The notes below the pieces were generated by a model. The model saw only the letters and a program-made list of their open reading frames with translations. It was not told the origin of the DNA and did not search any database. Below are positions 1 to 7,923 of a stretch of 64,000 bases of DNA, in pieces; the first letter of the stretch is position 1; each line of letters begins with the position of its first letter. The DNA comes from CAIYYO01 sp049299895 (GTDB lineage: Archaea > Altiarchaeota > Altiarchaeia > IMC4 > QMZM01). Location of the stretch: assembly GCA_049299895.1 (NCBI GenBank), contig JBAQYF010000009.1:60383-124382 (forward strand), read 5' to 3'. The position numbers were made by a program, and so were the translations under genes.

Positions 1-8
1 AATAAGGC

Positions 9-488
9 TTGTTAGAGGAGAGCATATCTAATGGTGAAAGTAATCTAGAGGATAATAAAATATTGTGTGCCGGTATTGTGATCAAAATTGATCCGAAGCC
101 TTATCTTCTCCCTATTACAGTATTCTGGCATAATAGGAAAAGAGGCTTCGATAGCCGGAGAACACAAGCAAACATAAAAATGAAAGCTATTAACGAGGTT
201 ATTGAATTAATCAAAAACCCTTTTGCAGACGTTAAGGTCTTTACCAATGCACAAATAATATTTTTGTCTTTAATCATATTTTTAGGCATTTTATTTTTTG
301 TCAGGGTAGAGATAGATGCTAATACATCCGTAGAAAACCAGTCATTAATTCTTGCATCAACCGGGGCCATCTTAACAGGTATTCTTCTCGCAAGTTATAA
401 TTGGTACAACACGCGCAACAGACAAATGAGAACTTGGACGTTTGGAGCAAAAATTAGGGGGGGGGGATTTTCACCCCTCCCCAGTTAA
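9..488 (+). CDS. Small membrane protein, unknown function
   Basis: I do not recognise a family. The frame opens after an in-frame TAA at 3-5, and the only early start is TTG at 9, so the true start may differ. About 159 residues: a basic N-terminal half, then two hydrophobic stretches (roughly residues 82-100 and 111-130) that look like a membrane hairpin. The C-terminus is read through a run of ten G at 457-466, so the last ten or so residues could be a frameshift artefact of that homopolymer. AT-rich compared with the following gene. It may be a cell-envelope protein or a fragment. Confidence 0.35.
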   Translation: MLEESISNGESNLEDNKILCAGIVIKIDPKPYLLPITVFWHNRKRGFDSRRTQANIKMKAINEVIELIKNPFADVKVFTNAQIIFLSLIIFLGILFFVRVEIDANTSVENQSLILASTGAILTGILLASYNWYNTRNRQMRTWTFGAKIRGGGFSPLPS

Positions 489-601
489 GTGGCCGGGTGG
501 TTGGTTGACTTGATAAGGCTGGAGTGTCCCTTTTAAAGGGATACATCCAGCAAGGAAGATATTATCATTATGCAAGGGTAATGGATAATTTAGAGGGAAA
601 A

Positions 602-1444
602 ATGAAAACAATAAAAACAAATGAAGCACTAGGAATATTAATGATTCTGGGGGTTTTGTTTTTTGCAGGCTGTGCGAGCAATCAAGCGCCGAAAACGACC
701 ACCACAACACCATCTGCAGGAATAATGATCAGTGAAACCAGCGCAGGTTCAATAATCACAGACGACAGTAGCATGAGCTTGTACATCTTCGACAACGACG
801 GAACACTTACAAGCAACTGCAACGGAAAATGTGCAGTCACCTGGCCGCCGTTGATAATAACCGGTTCCGGGCCAAGTTCAGTACCTGGAAACATCAGGTC
901 TGACATATCAATCATACGAAGGGATGATGGAACAAATCAAGCAGCCTACAAAGGGATGCCCTTGTATTATTACTCTGGTGATTCCAAGCCGGGAGATGAG
1001 AACGGCGACGGGATAGGGGGAGTATGGCACATAGCCATGATAAATGAGAACCCGCCAACTACAACTGCGAAGGCATCGACCAAACCAACAACAATCGCGA
1101 TCGCAACGACCCAACCCGTAACAACCATGAAAGTCACACCCACTACTTTCGTCGGCTCCCCGCGCACAGTGAATGTCCTGATCAATGTCTTTGGATACGA
1201 CCCAAGCCCTTTGACAGTAACCGTGGGAGACACGGTCGTATGGAAGAGCATGCAAACGCAGATGACGATTACTTCTCCGGGCAATGCACAGGATCGTGAG
1301 CTTGACTCGCCAGTCCTGGGGCCGGGCGAGACCTACTCGCACACGTTCATCAAAGTCGGCTCATACGATTACTACAGTACAACGAACGAGCGGGTAAACG
1401 GACGGATTTACGTTACTAGCGACCTGAATATATCCGCCTCATAG
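602..1444 (+). CDS. Exported lipoprotein: secreted-repeat domain plus cupredoxin-like domain
   Basis: Start chosen at ATG 602 because it begins a lipoprotein signal (MKTIK..., hydrophobic core, lipobox FFAGC at about residues 18-22). Residues about 40-140 match the Lipoprotein_15/COG4315 secreted repeat (SMSLYIFDNDG, CNGKCAVTWPP, IRRDDGTNQAAYKGMPLYYY). A Thr-rich linker leads to a C-terminal cupredoxin fold (PSPLTVTVGDTVVWKS ... GSYDYYSTTN). The usual four copper ligands are not there: His of the xHTV motif is Met (QMTI), and the Cys-x-x-His-x-x-Met end reads Ser, Asn, Val. It is tethered outside the membrane. The cupredoxin part is probably structural or binds something other than type 1 copper. 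Confidence 0.85.
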   Translation: MKTIKTNEALGILMILGVLFFAGCASNQAPKTTTTTPSAGIMISETSAGSIITDDSSMSLYIFDNDGTLTSNCNGKCAVTWPPLIITGSGPSSVPGNIRSDISIIRRDDGTNQAAYKGMPLYYYSGDSKPGDENGDGIGGVWHIAMINENPPTTTAKASTKPTTIAIATTQPVTTMKVTPTTFVGSPRTVNVLINVFGYDPSPLTVTVGDTVVWKSMQTQMTITSPGNAQDRELDSPVLGPGETYSHTFIKVGSYDYYSTTNERVNGRIYVTSDLNISAS

Positions 1445-1450
1445 ACAGTA

Positions 1451-1690
1451 ACGTCTACCGGGGATATAATCCGGTGCCTAGCCCCTATAAGACGTGAAGC
1501 GTAGTATATAAACATAGTTACCGGCAGGAGCTATATCAGCCGAAATCTCCTCCCGGCGAGGAAATGCCGTAACGAGGGCTCAATCGAGATTAACGTCCGG
1601 CTTTTTACGATGCCCCTGGGCATGGACCGAGCGACCGAAGGGAGCGAATCGTTAAAAAGCCCGTTATGCGTTCCAACGGAATCGAGGAGC
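1451..1690. other. Gene-free region with successive hairpins
   Basis: The 1445-1795 interval has no convincing gene. It holds a chain of inverted repeats: 1451-1456/1490-1495 (ACGTCT/AGACGT) enclosing ACCGG/CCGGT; 1517-1526/1565-1573, a nine-pair stem with one bulge enclosing AGGAG/CTCCT; the 71-bp element at 1591-1661; and TTCC-aac-GGAA near 1671-1682. This may be a structured RNA or nested repeat debris. No known RNA family was recognised. Confidence 0.4.
1591..1661. repeat. 71-bp structured repeat, copy 1
   Basis: Near-identical to 2096-2166 (about six substitutions over 71 bases, no length difference). The ends pair (GGCTTTTTACGAT with ATCGTTAAAAAGCC, one bulge), and an inner ATGCCC/GGGCAT hairpin plus a GAGCGACCGAAGGGAGCG segment suggest a branched fold. 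This could be a REP- or MITE-like element or an RNA gene. Confidence 0.75.
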
Positions 1691-1795
1691 CGAACGAGGC
1701 GACGAGAAGTTCAAAGACTTGCCTTATATGAATTATCTTCACTATTCCTCTAAGTTCCTATGTTAAGATAGGTAAACTACTTGTCTTTGTAGGAT

Positions 1796-2023
1796 CTATT
1801 TCTTCTCTTCTTTATTCTCCATGAAGCCGCAGACAAAGCAGATGAGCGCGGTCATGCTGAATACTTGGATCTTAATTGCATTGGCAGCCATCGGCACAAT
1901 CCAAAGAATCAAATTATTCACCTCACTAGGACCCTCGGTGAACGGCAGTGAATATTCATACAAATCCCATATCAAAAACAAAACAGATATTGCCCCTGCA
2001 GCGAACCATTGTTTCCTTTTCAT
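1796..2023 (-). CDS. Small membrane protein, unknown function
   Basis: 75 residues with two or three hydrophobic segments (about 8-22, 37-50 and 53-68), a basic start (MKRKQW) and a charged tail (ENKEEKK). No family recognised and no clear ribosome binding site. The gene lies exactly between the two copies of the 71-bp repeat (1591-1661 and 2096-2166), so it may be part of a small repeat-bounded cassette. Integrity is uncertain because the only support is a sensible membrane-protein composition. Confidence 0.4.
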   Translation of the reverse strand: MKRKQWFAAGAISVLFLIWDLYEYSLPFTEGPSEVNNLILWIVPMAANAIKIQVFSMTALICFVCGFMENKEEKK

Positions 2024-2095
2024 TTTAAACTACATATTTTAATAATCTTTAGGTCATTCTGATTTATATATGCTGGTAAGCCTTTGAATTGCATA

Positions 2096-2166
2096 TAACG
2101 TCCGGCTTTTTACGATGCCTCTGGGCATGGGCTGAGTGACCGAAGGCGGCGAATCGTTAAAAAGCC
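2096..2166. repeat. 71-bp structured repeat, copy 2
   Basis: Second copy of the element at 1591-1661, same orientation and length. It ends 84 bases before the transposase start, so it may mark the edge of, or a target favoured by, the adjacent IS110-family element. The terminal inverted repeat and the inner ATGCC-centred hairpin are kept. Confidence 0.75.
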
Positions 2167-2198
2167 TGATGGTAGTAGAACTTTTTCTTGGGTTGTGT

Positions 2199-2223
2199 GG
2201 TGCTTATTGCCATTATAAGCACC
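2199..2223 (+). other. Perfect hairpin upstream of the IS110 transposase
   Basis: GGTGCTTAT and ATAAGCACC form a nine-pair stem with a seven-base loop, 27 bases before the transposase start. In IS110-family elements the non-coding end encodes a bridge (guide) RNA with stem-loops. This hairpin lies where such an RNA would be in the IS110 subgroup. That role is inferred from position. Confidence 0.4.
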
Positions 2224-2250
2224 TTGTGTAATTTAATGAGGTGTTATTTT

Positions 2251-3264
2251 ATGGATAAGTATTTTTGTGGTTTGGACCTGCACAGGGAGTCTGTTGTGGG
2301 GTGTGTGATGGATTTTGAGGGTGTGGTTGTTCGGGAGCATGAGTTTCCTTTTAGCAGGGATGCTTTTGCGTGTTTTCTTTCCGGGCTTCCCAGCCCTGAT
2401 ATAATGATTGCTATTGAGGCCTGCGGCATGTGGAGGGGTGCGTATAATATCCTCTCTGAATTAGGTTATAAGGTGAAGCTTGCCAGTCCTAAGAAGACTC
2501 ATGACATAGCCTGCAATAAAAAGACCGACAATGTGGATGCACGTATTCTGGCAGATTTGTTGCGTAGTAATTATTTGCCTGAGGTTTATATTCCTGGATC
2601 GGATGTTTTGGAGTTGCGGGATCTTGCCCGTCTTAAGGGTAATTTGACTCGTCTTATGGTTTGTGTTCAGCTTAAGATTAAGGGTTACTTGCTTAGGGAT
2701 GGTGTGAAGTATGGTAAGAAGTTGTGGGTGGGTGATTCTTTGTCGGTTGTTGCGTCTGAGCATGAGAATGTGCGTAACTTGGTTAACGTGTATGAGGGGA
2801 TTAAGAAGGAGGAAAAGGAGGTGTTGAAGAGGATTAAGAATACTGCGGGGAATATGCGGCTTGCTAATCTTTTGATGTCTATGACTGGTATTGCAGAGTA
2901 CTCTGCGCTGATTATTTTGGCTGAGATAGGGGACATTAAGAGGTTTAAGTCTCCTAAAGAGCTTGTGAGTTATGCGGGGCTTTGTCCTGGAATATATCAG
3001 TCAGGAGAAAGAGAGCATGGAGTTAGGAATCAGGCAGTGAATAAAAACCTTAAGTGGATACTCTATGAATGCTCCGGGAGGGCTAGTATGCTGGACCCAT
3101 TGTTTCGCAGTTACTACCAAAAGATAAAGCAGAAGAAGGGTTTCAAGACTGCCCGGAGGGCGACTGCAAGAAAGATGCTTATTATCATGTGGCACATGTT
3201 AACAAAAGAAGAAACATATAATCCTTCAGGGTCCTTTAGGGAAAAGGGCACCCCCTGCGCATAA
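2251..3264 (+). CDS. IS110-family DEDD transposase
   Basis: 337 residues from ATG 2251, which has a GAGGTG ribosome site seven bases upstream; an upstream TTG at 2188 is less likely. The N-terminal RuvC-like domain carries the acidic set: D in GLDLHRES, E in IAIEACG, and D..D in TDNVDARILADLL. The C-terminal Transposase_20 domain follows (MTGIAEYSALIILAEIGD, YAGLCPGIYQSGERE), with the serine expected to act as nucleophile in this family. Length is normal and no stop or frameshift is seen, so it may be active. Codon choice (many GTT, CTT, TGT) differs from neighbours, as for a mobile gene. Element ends cannot be placed from one copy. Confidence 0.92.
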   Translation: MDKYFCGLDLHRESVVGCVMDFEGVVVREHEFPFSRDAFACFLSGLPSPDIMIAIEACGMWRGAYNILSELGYKVKLASPKKTHDIACNKKTDNVDARILADLLRSNYLPEVYIPGSDVLELRDLARLKGNLTRLMVCVQLKIKGYLLRDGVKYGKKLWVGDSLSVVASEHENVRNLVNVYEGIKKEEKEVLKRIKNTAGNMRLANLLMSMTGIAEYSALIILAEIGDIKRFKSPKELVSYAGLCPGIYQSGEREHGVRNQAVNKNLKWILYECSGRASMLDPLFRSYYQKIKQKKGFKTARRATARKMLIIMWHMLTKEETYNPSGSFREKGTPCA

Positions 3265-3538
3265 CTAGGCCATTCAAGCCTCTAAGCTTTGATTGGGGGC
3301 CTTTTAACCACTTGCCAAATTGTGCCCTTGAGCACCAAGGAATGTTTGTGGAATTAAGCCCATTGCCCAAAGAAATATTATGTCAAAAAGAGATATATAA
3401 AATGAAACACAATAAAATAACCTAGAGAGACGGAAAATTGAGGGGGGAATAAAATCCCTTGATAAATCCAAGAAGTTCTAAGGAAAGTTATGGGTATGTT
3501 ATGCAACTCTTTATTCTGTTCTTCTTCTAGAACGAGCA

Positions 3539-4060
3539 TTATTTCTTCTGTTCCCTGATCCCTTTCATCAGCGCGAGCAGCCCTTTTATTATGTCTTTGG
3601 GCTCGGGCGGGTTCCCGGGTATTTTGATGTCTACCGACAGTATCTTATCCGCCCCCCCTAGCACCGCGTACGTCCCTTTATAGATCCCTCCGTCGCACGC
3701 ATCATCCCCCACGGCGATCACGAACTTGGGGTTGGGGGCGGCATCGTATGTCTTTTTGACTGCGATCGCCATGTTGTGCGTCACTGCGCCGGTGATCGCT
3801 ATCACGTCTGCGTGTCTTGGGGATGCGACGAATGTTATTCCGAATCTTTCGACGTCGTAGTGGGGCGTTCCGAGGTTGTTCATCTCGATTTCTGTTGTGT
3901 TGTCGCTTCCGCTGTCTAGTTCTCTGATCGCGAGGCTTCGGCCGAAGATTGTGTTGATCTCTTTTTTTAGTTTGATCCCGAGTTCTTCCAGTTCTCCGTC
4001 TTTGTATCTGTAGTCCTCGGTTATCTTTTTGCTGAATATGTTGGTTAATACGTCTTGCAT
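3539..4060 (-). CDS. Hydrogenase-4-like small subunit (HyfI/NuoB family) without cluster cysteines
   Basis: 173 residues, last gene of the operon, with ribosome site GAGGA before ATG 4060. The NuoB/HyfI fold is recognisable (RSLAIRELDSGS, VIAITGAVTHNM, VIAVGDDACDGG, DIKIPGNPPEP). Members normally bind one [4Fe-4S] cluster through CxxC, GDC and PGCPP cysteines. Here those positions read D-N-T-T (DSGSDNTTEIE), GDD and PGNPP, so all four ligands are replaced; the only Cys, in ACDGG, is not a ligand position. The subunit probably keeps a structural role next to the large subunit in an Ehr-like complex and cannot pass electrons by the usual route. The gene is intact. Confidence 0.85.
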   Translation of the reverse strand: MQDVLTNIFSKKITEDYRYKDGELEELGIKLKKEINTIFGRSLAIRELDSGSDNTTEIEMNNLGTPHYDVERFGITFVASPRHADVIAITGAVTHNMAIAVKKTYDAAPNPKFVIAVGDDACDGGIYKGTYAVLGGADKILSVDIKIPGNPPEPKDIIKGLLALMKGIREQKK

Positions 4061-4094
4061 TTTCCTCTTTTTATTCTCCTGTTATACTCGTCAT

Positions 4095-4168
4095 GCGGGG
4101 TGAGCTCAACGGCTCATCCTGCGGTTCGTGAACTGCGCCCAACGGGCGCATGTCAGCTTTTTGCTGAC
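4095..4168 (-). other. Three consecutive hairpins between large- and small-subunit genes
   Basis: The 123-base gap holds three stems: 4095-4105/4112-4122 (11 pairs, two G-T), 4134-4140/4144-4150 (TGCGCCC-aac-GGGCGCA, perfect) and 4152-4157/4163-4168 (GTCAGC-ttttt-GCTGAC, perfect). Other joints in this operon overlap or are three bases long. The structures may set the small-to-large subunit ratio by RNA processing, or end part of the transcripts. Confidence 0.55.
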
Positions 4169-4183
4169 CTGCTTAAGGTTCTT

Positions 4184-5761
4184 TTATAGGTCGGTTCCCG
4201 CGTATGAGAGGTTCAGGCTCTTGTTTATGAGCGGGAAGTCCGGGACGATGTTTCCTATCACTGCGTGTTCTATGGCCTGCCAGTTGCAGAAAGAGGCCGT
4301 CCGTATCTTGTATCTGTCGATGGTTCCGTTCTTTATGCATACCCAGTGGAGGCTTTGGCCTCTTGCCGATTCGATCAGTGATATTGCGTAGCCGTCTTTT
4401 ATTTCGCCCTCGCTTTGTATGTGCCCGTTTCGCAGGTCCTTTAGTGTCTCTTCTATTATTCTTGCGGAGTCGAGGATCTCCGCTGTTTTTATTTCGAATC
4501 TTGCGAGGACGTCGCCTGCTTCCGACGTCTTAGGTATGGGCTTTATCCTGTCGTATATCCCGTAGGGATGGTCTGTCCGCGTATCCATATGCGCGCCCGA
4601 TGCGCGTGCCATTGGGCCTGTTAGGTGCAGGGGCGTAATCAATTCCTTGCGTATTATCCCGGTTGTGTGGAACCTGTCTATTACTGAAGTGCTGGAATGT
4701 ACGTCTGAGGTCGCGTCTTTGAGTATGTCTTTTAAGTCGTCCAGGTATATCAGGAGCGCGTCCATTGCTTCCTTGGGTGCGTCCTTTTTCAATCCTCCGA
4801 TAGATATTGTCTCCTTCATGAACCGTGATCCTGTGAGCGCCTTATTGTGCCTTAGGATGTTTTCTCTCATGACGAAGAACGGGCTTGCTCCGACCGGGAA
4901 TGCGACGTCTACGCACATTCCTGCAAGGTCTCCGAGGAGGGAGTATATGCGTTCCAGTTCGAGGTAGGCTGTGCGCAGGTGTGCCGCTCTTATCGGGATC
5001 TCTATTCCGGATATTTTCTCAATAGCCGTGCAGTAGGCTGCGGCGTTTGCGACGGTCTCGTCTCCGCTTATGGATTCGGCGATCTTTATGGCATCGCGGG
5101 GCTCTTTTCCTTCCGCCAGTTTCTCTATTCCCCGGTGTTTGTAGAACATCCTTATCTCGAGGTTGTATACTGTTTCTCCTATTACGCTAAATCTGAAATG
5201 TCCGGGTTCTATTATCCCTGCATGGACCGGCCCTACGGGTATCTCGTAGACCCCTTCGCCTTCTACTTTTTTGAATTGATATCCTTCGGCTGCCTGGGAG
5301 TTCTCGTTTGTTTTGATCTCCTGGTTCTTGAAGGATTTGACCAGCGGGTGGAAGTCTTCGGGGTATGATTCATGCAGGAATAAACGGCGCGCATCGAAGG
5401 ATTCTGCGAACGTTATCCCAAAGCCGTCGGTTATCTCCCTTTCATACCAGGATGCGGATGGATACGTCTTAGCTATGGAAAAGCCCCTCCTCATCCTGAG
5501 GGGCATCGTGAAGATGAGCAGCCATTGGCTTCCTTTTTTCTCGAACGCATAGAACAGGGTGTTTCCTTTGTGGTTTTCGAAGTCTTCGGCGCAGAATAGT
5601 CCGGCTAGTTCGAAGCCCTGCTCCGAGAGGAAGTATATGACTGTTTCAAAGTCTTTTTCCTCCAGGTGGACGTATAATTCCCCGTTCCTGCCTTTGGTGA
5701 TGTCGCTTTCCAAAACCCTTGCACGGGTCGCCTGCAATACCAGATTTATGAGGTTTTCCAT
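4184..5761 (-). CDS. Hydrogenase-4-like large subunit, NuoC-NuoD fusion, lacking NiFe ligands
   Basis: 525 residues, the HyfG/HycE layout: a NuoC (30-kDa) domain in about residues 1-140, then a NuoD-like large-subunit domain (GPVHAGIIEPGHFRF, MFYKHRGIEKLAEGK, AFPVGASPFFVMRENI, NWQAIEHAVIGNIVPDFPLI). NiFe enzymes carry RxCGxC near the start of this domain and DxCxxC near the end. Here these read ESISGDETVANA and NLSYAGTDL, so Cys becomes Ser, Glu, Ser and Gly. No NiFe centre can form. This matches energy-converting hydrogenase related (Ehr) proteins. The start follows the upstream stop by three bases. Function as an ion-pump scaffold is inferred. Confidence 0.88.
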   Translation of the reverse strand: MENLINLVLQATRARVLESDITKGRNGELYVHLEEKDFETVIYFLSEQGFELAGLFCAEDFENHKGNTLFYAFEKKGSQWLLIFTMPLRMRRGFSIAKTYPSASWYEREITDGFGITFAESFDARRLFLHESYPEDFHPLVKSFKNQEIKTNENSQAAEGYQFKKVEGEGVYEIPVGPVHAGIIEPGHFRFSVIGETVYNLEIRMFYKHRGIEKLAEGKEPRDAIKIAESISGDETVANAAAYCTAIEKISGIEIPIRAAHLRTAYLELERIYSLLGDLAGMCVDVAFPVGASPFFVMRENILRHNKALTGSRFMKETISIGGLKKDAPKEAMDALLIYLDDLKDILKDATSDVHSSTSVIDRFHTTGIIRKELITPLHLTGPMARASGAHMDTRTDHPYGIYDRIKPIPKTSEAGDVLARFEIKTAEILDSARIIEETLKDLRNGHIQSEGEIKDGYAISLIESARGQSLHWVCIKNGTIDRYKIRTASFCNWQAIEHAVIGNIVPDFPLINKSLNLSYAGTDL

Positions 5762-5764
5762 GGC

Positions 5765-7207
5765 TTAGAATTTCAGGTCTGATACAACTTTTGTCAGGAA
5801 GACGTATAAATCATTTGGCATGTACACTCCCAGGACGAATGCGATGATCAAAAGCGCGACTATGGGTGCAGTCATTCTTTTAGGCGGGTTGTATCGCTCC
5901 ATTTTTACGTCTTCCGTGCGGGAGAATATCTCGGACAATAGATTCGTGAATGCGGCCGATGCTATCAGCAGGAATAGGAGCATGACGAATAAAAGGGGCA
6001 AAGAGTAGGCTGCCACCTGCGTAAATATGGAAAACTTCGACAGGAACAATATGAACGGGGGCATCCCGAGTATTGCGGCGCTGCCCAGCGCGAGGCCGGT
6101 TCCCGCGATGGGCTGCATTTTGAATATGTTGACTATCTTTCCTGCATTGTTGGTGTTGTATTGCCTCTGTATTATGCCCGTGGACAGGAAGAGGATCGCC
6201 TTTATCAGCGCGTGAGCCAGCATGTGGTAGAGCACCCAGAAGATGGCTATCGGGGTTCCGACGGCGATTCCTATCAGCATGATCCCGGAGTGTTCGGTGC
6301 TGGAGAATGCGATTAGCTTTTTCACGTTCCTCTGGTGGAGCATGCTTAGCGTTGCAACGAACAGGGAGAATACGCCGAAGGCTATGAGTAGGTTTGATGC
6401 CGCTGGGCCTGCGCTTGTTTGTTTTATGATGGAGTATATCCTTAGTATTCCCGTCATGCCCAGGTTGAGCATCACTGCCGATACTATTGTGCTGACTGCC
6501 GAGGGTGCTTTGGAGTATGCGTGCGGCAGCGGCGTATGGAACGGGGCGACTCCCGATTTCGCGGCGAATCCTATGAATGTGAATGCGAATGCCGCCGTGA
6601 GGAAAACCGGGGGGAATGCCTGCGCGTTCGCGAGGAGTTCGTCCCAGTTAAGCGTTCCCTTTCCTGTCGCGTTCTCGCTCAGCGCGAACAATAGTATGAG
6701 GCCCGTGAATGAGAAAAGCATCGCCGTGGATGTCACGAATATGTACTTCAGTGATGCGTCGACGTTTTTCTTGCTGTTTAGTATCGCTATCAGGAATGCA
6801 GTGAAGAACGTCGTCAGTTCTACGAATATCCAGAAGAGTGCGAGGTTGTTTGACGCGAACGACAGGACGGTGAACATGAGCAGGCAATTAAGCGACAGGT
6901 AATACGGCTTCAGGTTCCTTTTGTCCATTACCCCCAGTTCTATGAGCCTTTCCGCGTGGCCGCCAGCGTAGACGATGGCAAATAAGAAGATTGTTCCCGT
7001 GATGGATATCTCGTACATGCTGAGCGCGTCTATCAGGAAGTTCCCGTCAAAGTAATGCGCAGGGCCTATATTCAGCGAGTATGCCGCAAGAGCGATGCAC
7101 GCCAGAGCGTGTGAGAGCGCGACAAGATTCATGGGCTTGTTGGACCTTAGGAGCTGGGTCGCAACAAGCGCCGCCATCGCATATATGATGTATGATCCCA
7201 AGGCCAT
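5765..7207 (-). CDS. hyfF: Antiporter-like membrane subunit (HyfF/NuoN type)
   Basis: 480 residues from ATG 7207, which shares a base with the upstream stop (TGATG). A Mrp/NuoLMN proton-translocating membrane domain with about 14 segments. It keeps the conserved Glu in FWIFVELTTFF and Lys in FAAKSGVAPFHTPLPHAY, the residues of the proton channel in complex I antiporter subunits. Order HyfB-C-E-F-G-I agrees with hydrogenase-4 operons (HyfD and HyfH absent). Because the cofactor subunits are stripped but this channel is intact, ion movement is the part of the machine under selection. Confidence 0.85.
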   Translation of the reverse strand: MALGSYIIYAMAALVATQLLRSNKPMNLVALSHALACIALAAYSLNIGPAHYFDGNFLIDALSMYEISITGTIFLFAIVYAGGHAERLIELGVMDKRNLKPYYLSLNCLLMFTVLSFASNNLALFWIFVELTTFFTAFLIAILNSKKNVDASLKYIFVTSTAMLFSFTGLILLFALSENATGKGTLNWDELLANAQAFPPVFLTAAFAFTFIGFAAKSGVAPFHTPLPHAYSKAPSAVSTIVSAVMLNLGMTGILRIYSIIKQTSAGPAASNLLIAFGVFSLFVATLSMLHQRNVKKLIAFSSTEHSGIMLIGIAVGTPIAIFWVLYHMLAHALIKAILFLSTGIIQRQYNTNNAGKIVNIFKMQPIAGTGLALGSAAILGMPPFILFLSKFSIFTQVAAYSLPLLFVMLLFLLIASAAFTNLLSEIFSRTEDVKMERYNPPKRMTAPIVALLIIAFVLGVYMPNDLYVFLTKVVSDLKF

Positions 7208-7923
7208 CAGGTCGCACCCCCGTGTTTTCTGTGCAGGTGCAGTTTTTCCTGTAGTTCTTCCATATGCAACTGATGGAATCTTTCCTGGAATGCCTCGATA
7301 GACGAGTCCATGCCTATTGCGAGGATCATTGCCAGGAGGACTATCATGAAGAGGTCTACCAGTATGAGGACTTCTATTATGAACGGCAGCTCGGTTATGA
7401 ACAGGCTGAAGAGGAGCACTCCGTTCTCCATTGTAAGGTAGCCGATTATTTTTGTTATGATCTTTTTCCTGCTGAATGTTACCAGCATCCCCATGAGGGT
7501 GAGGGAGATTCCGAATACTGCGCCCAGATAGAAAAGGTTGCTCAGAGACAGGTCCCGCAGGATGTTCGCAAAGGCGCCGTATACTATCAGTATCAAAAGG
7601 ATGGTTATGAATATGGATGCTATCGGCGAGATATAATGGAATTCCAGGTCCCGGGGTATGCATATCTGCTTTTGTATCTTCTTTACGATGTACGGTATCA
7701 CGATGACCTTGCTCACGAGGGTGAGTGCGGCAAGAGAGAGCAGCATCGGGCTGTCCTCGACGGCATACAGGGTCAGGGCGATCCCTACTAGCAGAAGGGA
7801 CTGCGCCTGGTATGTCGAGACTAATGAGAGCAGGTCTTTTCTTGTCACGATGAATGCTCCCGTTATCAGGACGAGTACCAGCAATGCCTGTGTAATGCTA
7901 TAAGCAAGGGCTGCTGAGATCAT
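7207..7923 (-). CDS. hyfE: Hydrogenase-4-like membrane subunit HyfE
   Basis: 238 residues from ATG 7923, overlapping the upstream stop by ATGA. Several membrane segments; the HyfE family combines NuoK-like features, and here the N-terminal half (MISAALAYSITQALLV, STYQAQSLLLVGIALTLY) and the C-terminal half (IGYLTMENGVLLFSLF) fit. The C-terminal tail is long, soluble and His/Glu-rich (FHQLHMEELQEKLHLHRKHG), possibly a coiled contact to the peripheral arm. Part of the membrane arm of the complex. Confidence 0.8.
   Translation of the reverse strand: MISAALAYSITQALLVLVLITGAFIVTRKDLLSLVSTYQAQSLLLVGIALTLYAVEDSPMLLSLAALTLVSKVIVIPYIVKKIQKQICIPRDLEFHYISPIASIFITILLILIVYGAFANILRDLSLSNLFYLGAVFGISLTLMGMLVTFSRKKIITKIIGYLTMENGVLLFSLFITELPFIIEVLILVDLFMIVLLAMILAIGMDSSIEAFQERFHQLHMEELQEKLHLHRKHGGAT

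Noticed and set aside
908..1342. Minus-strand frame opposite the lipoprotein
   Set aside because: No domain; opposite strand shows a signal peptide, two domains and a matching stop.
6243..6902. Plus-strand 219-residue frame within hyfF
   Set aside because: Complement of a clear NuoN-type membrane gene; no independent features.
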